Shown here one piece after another: positions 1-5,849 of a DNA stretch of 19,537 nucleotides. Below the pieces are notes generated by a model. That model was not told where the DNA came from. It made no database searches and saw nothing but the letters and a program-made list of their open reading frames with translations. Source of the DNA: CAYHGV01 sp964356135 (GTDB lineage Bacteria > Hydrothermota > Tepidihabitantia > CAYHGV01); the NCBI GenBank assembly GCA_964356135.1, contig CAYHGV010000053.1, positions 1-19,537 on the forward strand. The letters run 5' to 3'. Each line of letters starts with the position of its first letter. Position 1 is the first letter of the stretch. The position numbers were made by a program, and so were the translations under genes.

Positions 1-71
1 GAAGGACGCCTTTTATGGAACCCCGAGTAAATTACACAAAAGTCTTGACACTACCGTCGGGGATAAGTAGT

Positions 72-89
72 GCGGGGCTTTAGCCCCGC
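72..89. repeat. Small GC-rich perfect hairpin
   Basis: A 7-bp perfect stem, GCGGGGC with GCCCCGC, encloses the loop TTTA. On the plus strand it is followed by TAAAAATAG and on the minus strand by ACTACTTATC, so neither strand has the T-run of an intrinsic terminator. No gene lies to its left inside the window, so its role cannot be assigned. It is best read as a small palindromic repeat. Confidence 0.5.
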
Positions 90-275
90 TAAAAATAGGC
101 GAACGAGTGTAGTATCTTCAAACCGTTACAAATCTTTTAAAAATAAGCGAAGACACTACGCTATAAGGTTCGCACTACATTCTTTACAAAAATAAGGAAA
201 CTCCAGAATTTCGCTCTTGACTTTTAACAGTGATAATATTACAGTTTTTGTAAGACAATTAAGCGAATGATTGCA

Positions 276-306
276 GTTCGTGCGGCTTGTGGCAAGCCGC
301 ACGAAC
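276..306. repeat. Long perfect hairpin (13-14 bp stem)
   Basis: Bases 276-288 (GTTCGTGCGGCTT) are the exact reverse complement of 294-306. The centre is 5 nt, and G289 and C293 can add a 14th pair. No T-tract follows on either strand, which argues against an intrinsic terminator. It sits in the gene-free stretch 1-472, which otherwise holds a weaker inverted pair (about 106-119 with 140-153) built on the word GTAGT..CTTC. No coding region is supported in 1-472. Confidence 0.6.
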
Positions 307-363
307 CGATGAACGAATAAGATGAACATAATGATAATATTTAGAGAATTCGTTATTAGCGAA

Positions 364-376
364 GCGCCCGTAGCTC
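364..376 (+). repeat. Partial copy of the tRNA-Arg 5' end
   Basis: The 13 bases GCGCCCGTAGCTC are identical to the first 13 bases of the intact tRNA-Arg at 473-485: the 5' acceptor strand, positions 8-9 and the D-stem. The copy lies 109 bp upstream in the same orientation. Identity stops there and no anticodon or T-arm follows, so it is a fragment and not a tRNA gene. It may be a remnant of a tandem tRNA duplication or a recombination scar. Confidence 0.6.
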
Positions 377-390
377 TACACGACGGTGCG

Positions 391-580
391 AAGTGCATAG
401 TGCCAAGTACGTGGTGACGAAAAGAACTCTTTACCTGTGCACTTTGCACGTTACACTCTGCACTGTTCCATCGCGCCCGTAGCTCAATTGGATAGAGTGC
501 CGGACTACGAATCCGTAGGCTGTGAGTTCGAATCTCACCGGGCGCGTGAATAAGGCAGTGCGCAGTGCAAAGTGCGTAGT
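391..580. repeat. AGTGC-word arrays in inverted orientation around tRNA-Arg
   Basis: Three blocks rich in AGTGC spaced 8-9 bp apart occur at about 391-414 (plus orientation), 437-465 (inverted) and 553-580 (plus). The 11-mer GCACTTTGCAC at 439-449 is the exact reverse complement of 565-575, so the tRNA-Arg gene lies in the loop of an inverted repeat. The blocks are non-coding. A function is not evident; they could form alternative hairpins in the tRNA-tadA transcript. Confidence 0.6.
473..546 (+). tRNA. tRNA-Arg (anticodon ACG)
   Basis: A cloverleaf can be folded by eye. The acceptor GCGCCCG (473-479) pairs with CGGGCGC (539-545), with G546 as discriminator. The D-arm is GCTC..GAGT. The anticodon loop CTACGAA (505-511) carries ACG at 507-509. 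The T-stem GTGAG pairs with CTCAC around the loop TTCGAAT (527-533). The anticodon stem has four good pairs, and its outermost pair (C500 with T516) is mismatched. CCA is not encoded. A34 of this anticodon is the position that TadA converts to inosine, so that one tRNA reads CGU, CGC and CGA; the tadA gene starts 45 bp downstream. Confidence 0.95.
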
Positions 581-591
581 GATTAGGAAAG

Positions 592-1068
592 ATGAATGAT
601 GAGTATTGGATGAATGAAGCATTGAAAGAAGCGAACATGGCGCTGGAAGAAGGAGAAGTTCCGGTCGGCGCAGTCGTCGTTTGTGATAATGCGATTATCG
701 GCCGGGGACATAACCGGACCGAGAACTTGCGCGACCCCACCGGCCATGCAGAGATTATCGCCCTCTCGGCAGCAGCCACCAGCCTCAATAACTGGCGGCT
801 GAACCAAGCCACGGTCTATGTGACGATTGAACCCTGTCTGATGTGCACCGGTGCGCTCGTTTTGGCGCGGATTAAGAAACTCGTGTTCGGTGCCTGCGAC
901 GAGAAATTTGGAGCCTGCGGTTCGGTTTACAACATACCAAAGGACGGCTCGCTCAACCATACGTTTGAGGTCACAAGCGGTGTATTAGCGGAGGAGACGA
1001 AAAAACTGCTGCAAGAATTTTTTAGAGTTAAAAGGCTACAGGCTAAAAGCAACAATGAAAAAGGATAG
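592..1068 (+). CDS. tadA: tRNA-specific adenosine deaminase TadA
   Basis: This is a 158-aa zinc deaminase of the cytidine deaminase fold, close to the usual TadA length of about 155-170 aa. The zinc site is visible as H52-A-E54 (in PTGHAEII) and P81-C82-L-M-C85, with E54 as the proton shuttle. The N-terminal EVPVGAVVV stretch is also typical. TadA deaminates A34 to inosine in tRNA-Arg(ACG), acting in the cytoplasm. The ATG is preceded by AGGAAA (585-590), a plausible but close ribosome binding site. The substrate tRNA-Arg(ACG) lies directly upstream on the same strand, so co-transcription is possible (inference). A related guanine or cytosine deaminase is less likely because of the PCLMCTGAL motif and the neighbour. 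Confidence 0.95.
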   Translation: MNDEYWMNEALKEANMALEEGEVPVGAVVVCDNAIIGRGHNRTENLRDPTGHAEIIALSAAATSLNNWRLNQATVYVTIEPCLMCTGALVLARIKKLVFGACDEKFGACGSVYNIPKDGSLNHTFEVTSGVLAEETKKLLQEFFRVKRLQAKSNNEKG

Positions 1069-1069
1069 T

Positions 1070-1149
1070 GCATTGATTGAAACTGAGAAAATATTGATGG
1101 AGACTGAGAAAAATCTGCTTGGTTCAAAATTCTCACTTTACCTCAATGC
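1070..1149. repeat. Inverted-repeat element directly after the tadA stop
   Basis: The left arm at 1070-1089 begins GCATTGATTGAAACTGAG. The right arm at 1130-1149 is its imperfect reverse complement (about 17 of 20 positions). A second direct copy of the ATTGATGGA-GACTGAG word lies at about 1093-1110. The element starts one base after the tadA TAG. The same element type follows the protease stop at 4964. It may act as a 3' hairpin or transcript end, but it has no terminal T-run. Confidence 0.65.
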
Positions 1150-1162
1150 TTAATAGCTATAT

Positions 1163-1252
1163 GGAGAGATGGCCGAGTGGACGAAGGCGCGCGACTCGAA
1201 ATCGCGTGTTCGCTGCTGAAGCGGACCGGGGGTTCAAATCCCTCTCTCTCCG
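1163..1252 (+). tRNA. tRNA-Ser (anticodon CGA)
   Basis: This is a class II tRNA with a long variable arm. The acceptor GGAGAGA (1163-1169) pairs with TCTCTCC (1245-1251), with discriminator G1252. The D-arm carries GGCCGAGTGG. The anticodon stem CGCGA (1190-1194) pairs with TCGCG (1202-1206) around CTCGAAA, giving anticodon CGA at 1197-1199, which reads UCG. The variable arm spans about 1207-1229. The T-loop is TTCAAAT. CCA is not encoded. The last 22-24 bases recur repeatedly downstream, on the far side of the assembly gap. Confidence 0.95.
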
Positions 1253-1256
1253 TATT

Positions 1257-1356
1257 NNNNNNNNNNNNNNNNNNNNNNNNNNNNNNNNNNNNNNNNNNNN
1301 NNNNNNNNNNNNNNNNNNNNNNNNNNNNNNNNNNNNNNNNNNNNNNNNNNNNNNNN
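1257..1356. other. Assembly gap of 100 N
   Basis: There are exactly 100 unknown bases, the conventional placeholder for a scaffold join of unknown size. The left flank ends CCGTATT after the tRNA-Ser and the right flank begins TTAGGTAAG. This is the same junction seen between complete repeat units at 1413/1414, so the gap falls on a unit boundary of the tandem array. Confidence 0.97.
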
Positions 1357-1543
1357 TTAGGTAAGAGGAAGGATTTGGCGAAGTATCGATTCAAATCCCT
1401 CTCTCTCCGTATTTTAGGTAAGAGGAAGGATTTGGCGAAGTATCGATTCAAATCCCTCTCTCTCCGTAATTTAGATAATAGAGGTTGGGATATGGGCCCG
1501 CCAAGAAGTACGGCGGGTAGCAAATCCCTCTCTCTCCGTATAC
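1357..1543. repeat. Tandem array derived from the tRNA-Ser 3' end (57-bp unit)
   Basis: Units 1357-1413 and 1414-1470 are 57 bp long and differ at one base, in the final TATT/TAAT. A third, divergent unit spans 1471-1543. Each ends with the T-arm and acceptor 3' half of the tRNA-Ser at 1163-1252 (CAAATCCCTCTCTCTCCGTA). The first part of the unit (AGAGGAAGGATTTG, 1364-1377) is an imperfect reverse complement of that tRNA end (1392-1406), so each unit can fold as a hairpin. In the third unit the loop is replaced by a separate hairpin (1497-1517) that belongs to a dispersed family. No open reading frame is credible here. Confidence 0.85.
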
Positions 1544-1733
1544 TGCAGATGAGAGATGTAAGATGATAGATGATAGTGGAGAACACAAAATATCATTCGA
1601 AACGAGGCGCGTGACACGGATAAACGCGGAAGACAAACTTTTAGAAATATATTAACCACAGATGGCGCCTCGGAACGAAGCGAATACAGATAGACACAGA
1701 TATTTATTGCATTTTTATTTCCTTAAACATTCG
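1544..1733. other. Non-coding spacer with dispersed repeat words
   Basis: No credible gene is seen. About 1546-1576 is a simple GATGATAG-like repeat. The stretch 1592-1612 carries CGAAACGAGGCGCG, related in inverse orientation to copies near 8833 and 19264. The stretch 1652-1705 is an ACCACAGATGG..ACACAGATA spacer word, interrupted by GCGCCTCGGAACGAAGCG. The A/T-rich tail leads to the ribosome binding site of the next gene. Confidence 0.5.
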
Positions 1734-1745
1734 TAAGGAGGAAAA

Positions 1746-4700
1746 ATGAAAAAAATACTCTTACCCCTGCTTTTTTTTACAGTTACCTGGGCGGATAGGG
1801 TCACGCTCGAGCGTTCCAGTTTCTCGCCGACTTCGGAACAAATAAAAGTTATAAACCAGCTTTTTAAGAGACAGGCTATGACCCGAAGCGAAGTTTCCGG
1901 TCGGCTCCTCCCGCGCATCTGGACCAGTGCCAAACGCGGCACGGTTGATACGTTAAGGGTGCTGGCATTGCGGGTCGAATTTGTTGAGGATAACGACACC
2001 TTGACCACCGGTAATGGCAAAATGGACATGAAAGGCTTTTTAAGACCCCGCGACGGCCTTTTCTATGACCCGCCCCATACCAAAACCTATTTTCTGCGCG
2101 AACTCCAGTTTTTGAGAAACTACATCTATAATAACTCCCATGGAAAACAGGAGTTAGTGTATACCGTCATGCCCCAAGCCGAACTTCAGTCCTACCAGCT
2201 TCCGCGCGATATGCTCTACTACGGCCATCCGGTCTATACCAGCGAAGACTTTGCCGAAATGGAAAACGGTCTCTGCCGATTGCTGCGGGATGCAATTAAG
2301 GTAGCAGACCAGGAAGTCGACTTCTCCCAATTCGATGCCTTGATAATCTTTCATGCCGGCTCGATGTCCCAGACCGATATTAAGTATAACAGCCCGTATG
2401 ACCTCTGGGCTGGAACTATGGGTCCGAACGCTTTAATGACCTATCTCGGCGACTCCTGCATCTTAGCCGATGAAGGAACTACCGAAATCTGCGAAGCAAC
2501 GATCCTGCCCGAAATGGCGCGGCAGGACACCAACTGGTCGGGCGAGGTTTCCGCCATCGGGATGAACGGCCTCGAGGGAACATTGGTTCATGAATTCTGC
2601 CATCTCTTAGGTCTGCCCGACCTCTACGATGTTACCGGTTATTCCATGGGTGTGGGTGGCTGGGACATTATGGGCAATGGCGGCTGGTTGGGCGATTGGG
2701 GCAGTGGGGTGCCACTCGGCACCATCCCGGCAATGATGTCCGCCTGGCATAAAATTTATTTGGGCTGGCTTACGCCGAAAGTCGTCGCTGCACCCGAGGA
2801 TTCGATTCCGGTCTATGCAACCGAAATGGACACCGTATTGTTTCGGACCCGTGATTCTCTGGATCAAACGACAATAATAAAAATTCCCATAACTCCTTCC
2901 GAGTATTTTTTAGTTGAAAACCGCCAGACCGATATCCGAAAAAAAGATACGCTCATCGTTGATGTCGAAGATGGAGTGCCAATTTATGTCGAAGACGGTG
3001 AATACGATTTCTTTCTACCCGGCTCCGGTATTCTCATCTGGCATGTCGACCAGAAAACAATCGACGACAATTTGAGCACCAATACCGTCAATATCCCTCC
3101 GCCGTTCCTGCCCCACAAAGGCGTAGATTTGGAGGAAGCGGACGGAATTCAGGATTTCGATAATTGGGTGGAAGGGATAACAACCGAAGCAACCGAAGGT
3201 TCACGATTGGACCCGTTCTTTGTCGGTAACAATCACCGCTTCGGTCCGTCGAACAATCCCAACTCCGACGGCTACTACGGAAAAACCAATCTCACGGTAG
3301 AAATTGCAAGTCCGCCGGACACGGTCATGGTGGTTTCGGTCCAGAACAGCCAATACCTGAAAGGTTTTCCCCAGTATACTGCCCATGCTGCGCCGTTCCT
3401 GGCTCCGAACTACGGTGATCTGGACGGCGACGGCAAGAACGAGGTTGTCGTCTCGGCTAAAGATGGTTATGTCTATATCTGGCGTGCGGATGGCAGTTCG
3501 TATACTGGCGACCAGTATGGAGTTGCGGCGACCGTCCCCGATTCTACGCTGTCTGCCATCGCTTTAGGCGATATGACCGGTGACGGCCGACCGGAAATTG
3601 TTATGGGCTGTGACGACCGAAAAATTTATGCCTTTTCACCCGATACTTTGAACCGGCGCCTGGTCCGGTTACCTGGATTCCCGGTTGCAACCGGCGACAA
3701 GGTGCGGGCGGCTCCGCTGTTGGTCGATCTCAATAACGACAACAAAAAAGAGATCGTCGTCGGCTCGATGGATATGAAGCTGTATGCGCTTGACGATTCC
3801 GGAAAAACGCTTTCCGGTTTCCCGGTTCTGGTCAACTCCGAACTCCGGAGCGGTGCCGCGATCACCGATGAGAATGACCCGAAGCTTGCGCTGCTCGGCT
3901 CGGATAATCGAGTATTCCTCTTAGATAAAAATGGGAAACTGGTGAAAAATTTTCCAGTCACCCTCTCCCAGAGTTCGGTCTATGCCTTCGGTTCGCCGGC
4001 AGTCGGCGATATTGACCGCGACGGCAAAAAAGAAATCTGTGTAGTGGCAGGAGCCGAAGGCGGCTATCGGGTCTTTGCTCTCAATGATTCCGGCCAGGTC
4101 AAATATCAGGGCAACCGCGTCCTGACTGGTCCGGTCCATTCATCACCCGCCCTTGCCGACATTAACCGCGACGGATTTTTAGAGATCGTCCTCACCGCTA
4201 AAAATAGAATTTATGCCTTTAACTATAACGGCACCCTGGTCAACAATTTCCCGATTCAGGAAGATTCGCTCTTTACCACCAACGCCATCGTCGAAATCGG
4301 CGGCCTTTTATACATTGTGACGTTCGAAACCGAATTTATTTTCGAGAGTTCACCGGTGGTGAGCGACGTCGATGGCAATGGGGTACTTGACATTGTCCTG
4401 GGTTCACCCGAATCCGGGCTCGTCGGGTTTGACGGCCAGGCTCAAATTACCGCTGCGTTCCCGGTGGCGACTTTGAGCAGTGCCAACGTTCCCGGACTGG
4501 TCTTCGATTTTGACAAAGACGGGAAGCTCGAGCTTGCCTGCGGTGCGGATTCCGGTTATTTTTATATCTGGAAATTACCGGGGAGCGCCACTGCCAGTGC
4601 GCTCGCCTGGCCCGGCTATCTCCATGACCCCGCCCATACCGGCTTATACCTCGATAGCCAGCTGCCGCCGCAACCGCAACCGATTCAAGAACTGGTGAAA

Positions 4701-4964
4701 AATTTCTATGTCTATCCTAACCCCTGCTCTACCCGTGCCCGTGCCCGCTACTATCTGGGTGCGGTCGATGAGGTAAAACTCTCGGTGCTCGATCTGTCGG
4801 GAAAACTCATCGATACTACACCGGTCCAGCACCACGCTAATATGTACAACGAAACCGAAATCGACCTGCGGTCAGTCGCAAGCGGAGTCTACATCATCCG
4901 GTTAGCGGTGAAAAAAGGCAGCGAGCAGAAAGTGCTGTTCTTTAAAGTAGCAGTAGTGAAGTGA
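1746..4964 (+). CDS. Secreted M6-family metalloprotease with beta-propeller and C-terminal sorting domain
   Basis: The protein has 1072 aa. A signal peptide (MKKILLPLLFFTVTWA) precedes a pro-region and an M6 (immune inhibitor A-like) zinc protease domain at about 65-520. The zinc motif is VHEFCHLLGLPD, with ligands H282 and H286, catalytic E283 and third-ligand candidate D292. A Met-turn candidate follows in GWDIMGNGGW (M309). Residues 545-965 carry at least six FG-GAP/VCBS-like repeats (LDGDGKNEVV, MTGDGRPEIV, IDRDGKKEIC, INRDGFLEIV and others), predicting a calcium-binding beta-propeller. The C-terminus (about 986-1072), starting NFYVYPNP, looks like a type A sorting domain of type IX secretion. 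The ribosome binding site AAGGAGG (1735-1741) fixes the start. It is probably an extracellular or cell-surface peptidase; the substrate is unknown. A second M6 protease lies at 9827-12559. Confidence 0.9.
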   Translation: MKKILLPLLFFTVTWADRVTLERSSFSPTSEQIKVINQLFKRQAMTRSEVSGRLLPRIWTSAKRGTVDTLRVLALRVEFVEDNDTLTTGNGKMDMKGFLRPRDGLFYDPPHTKTYFLRELQFLRNYIYNNSHGKQELVYTVMPQAELQSYQLPRDMLYYGHPVYTSEDFAEMENGLCRLLRDAIKVADQEVDFSQFDALIIFHAGSMSQTDIKYNSPYDLWAGTMGPNALMTYLGDSCILADEGTTEICEATILPEMARQDTNWSGEVSAIGMNGLEGTLVHEFCHLLGLPDLYDVTGYSMGVGGWDIMGNGGWLGDWGSGVPLGTIPAMMSAWHKIYLGWLTPKVVAAPEDSIPVYATEMDTVLFRTRDSLDQTTIIKIPITPSEYFLVENRQTDIRKKDTLIVDVEDGVPIYVEDGEYDFFLPGSGILIWHVDQKTIDDNLSTNTVNIPPPFLPHKGVDLEEADGIQDFDNWVEGITTEATEGSRLDPFFVGNNHRFGPSNNPNSDGYYGKTNLTVEIASPPDTVMVVSVQNSQYLKGFPQYTAHAAPFLAPNYGDLDGDGKNEVVVSAKDGYVYIWRADGSSYTGDQYGVAATVPDSTLSAIALGDMTGDGRPEIVMGCDDRKIYAFSPDTLNRRLVRLPGFPVATGDKVRAAPLLVDLNNDNKKEIVVGSMDMKLYALDDSGKTLSGFPVLVNSELRSGAAITDENDPKLALLGSDNRVFLLDKNGKLVKNFPVTLSQSSVYAFGSPAVGDIDRDGKKEICVVAGAEGGYRVFALNDSGQVKYQGNRVLTGPVHSSPALADINRDGFLEIVLTAKNRIYAFNYNGTLVNNFPIQEDSLFTTNAIVEIGGLLYIVTFETEFIFESSPVVSDVDGNGVLDIVLGSPESGLVGFDGQAQITAAFPVATLSSANVPGLVFDFDKDGKLELACGADSGYFYIWKLPGSATASALAWPGYLHDPAHTGLYLDSQLPPQPQPIQELVKNFYVYPNPCSTRARARYYLGAVDEVKLSVLDLSGKLIDTTPVQHHANMYNETEIDLRSVASGVYIIRLAVKKGSEQKVLFFKVAVVK

Positions 4965-4966
4965 TA

Positions 4967-5072
4967 GCATTGATGAAGACTGAGGAATACTGATGGAAAC
5001 TGAGAAAAAATTCTATTTACTGCACCACATTTCTCAGTCTAACTCAATGTTTAATTCAGTTTCATTCAATGC
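4967..5072. repeat. Inverted-repeat element directly after the protease stop
   Basis: The left arm 4967-5007 starts GCATTGATGAAGACTGAG. The right arm 5030-5072 is its imperfect reverse complement, across a 22-nt centre. The left arm closely matches the element at 1070-1111. It starts two bases after the TGA at 4962-4964, as the other copy starts one base after its stop. The transcript would form a long imperfect stem. There is no T-run after it, so intrinsic termination is not supported. Confidence 0.7.
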
Positions 5073-5108
5073 TTACTCTGTTCACTTCAATGTACCAAGG
5101 AGGCGGAA

Positions 5109-5756
5109 ATGAAATTTTTATTGACCCTGACTTTGCTTTTTTCAATCGTCGGCGCAGCCGATAAACCAAACACCGGCGCGGTTATCGCTTCCGGGATTCT
5201 GCCCGGTAGTGGCGAATGGCTATTGGGCAACCGGACCAAAGCCGAAGTCTTTCTCTGGGTCGATGGGATATTCTGGTTTGTCTGGGGAACCGCTTACTGG
5301 TACGGCTCGACCCAGAACAACAATGCCAAACTCTATGCGGTCTCGTCTGCCGGCGCTTCAAATAACCAGAAGGAAAACTACTACGCCCTGCTCGAGGATT
5401 ACGACAATTCCGATGAGTATAACGATCTGATCCTGCGGGAGGCGCGGCAGCGCTATCCTGACACCCTGCCCGATGCCTACGAAAAACGGCAGGAGTATCT
5501 CACGAAACACGGTTACTTCGGAGATGCCGCGTGGAACTGGCAGCCCGATTCGTTACGGTTCGACTACTGGAGCATCCGGCGGTCAGCCCGGGTTGCGCTC
5601 CAGCGCGCTTCGTTCGCCCTGGGCAGTCTCATCCTCAACCGAATTGTGAGCGTCGTCGACATCATTTTTTTCACAAAAGAAAAACCGCTGTCGAATAAAA
5701 TCGGATTTGCGCCGGTCAATGATAAACCGGGCGTCATGTTTGTTTATCGTTTTTGA
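5109..5756 (+). CDS. Envelope protein with signal peptide and LPGSGE membrane motif, function unknown
   Basis: The protein has 215 aa. The N-terminal signal peptide MKKF-like stretch (MKFLLTLTLLFSIVGAA) is followed by the motif SGILPGSGEWLLGN (28-41) and a hydrophobic, aromatic segment at about 46-64 (FLWVDGIFWFVWGTAYWYG). The central part (70-150) is polar and rich in Tyr and charged residues. A further hydrophobic stretch lies near 168-188. The PGSG motif recurs in the proteins at 7466-8635 (PGLGQ) and 8956-9750 (PGSGE), and resembles the start of DUF5683-type membrane domains. I do not recognise a specific function. The start is fixed by AAGGAGG at 5097-5103, followed by six bases before ATG. 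Confidence 0.8.
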   Translation: MKFLLTLTLLFSIVGAADKPNTGAVIASGILPGSGEWLLGNRTKAEVFLWVDGIFWFVWGTAYWYGSTQNNNAKLYAVSSAGASNNQKENYYALLEDYDNSDEYNDLILREARQRYPDTLPDAYEKRQEYLTKHGYFGDAAWNWQPDSLRFDYWSIRRSARVALQRASFALGSLILNRIVSVVDIIFFTKEKPLSNKIGFAPVNDKPGVMFVYRF

Positions 5757-5849
5757 ACACTGCAAGATTGAACCACAAAGATGATAATTTTTGAAATATG
5801 CTACAATAAATTATGTTTTAGTCTCGGTGGCATCGGTGGTTGATAGTAT

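Noticed and set aside
72..89. Rho-independent terminator
   Set aside because: The stem is good, but no T-run follows on either strand and no gene end is visible beside it.
156..812. Long minus-strand reading frame overlapping tRNA-Arg and tadA
   Set aside because: It runs through the tRNA gene and antisense to the conserved tadA frame. The translation has no recognisable domain.
1357..1540. Possible CRISPR array
   Set aside because: The whole 57-bp unit repeats, with no variable spacers between constant repeats. The constant part is the tRNA-Ser 3' end, and there are no cas genes in the window.
1163..1543. Integrated phage or genomic island at tRNA-Ser
   Set aside because: Repeated tRNA 3' ends resemble att sites, but units are only 57 bp apart, and no integrase or other mobile gene is visible. 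The gap of unknown size leaves a small possibility.
1143..1586. Reading frames across the N gap and the tRNA-derived array
   Set aside because: They translate unknown bases and tandem tRNA repeats, giving repeated RREREDLNRYFAKSFLLP-type words with no credible start.
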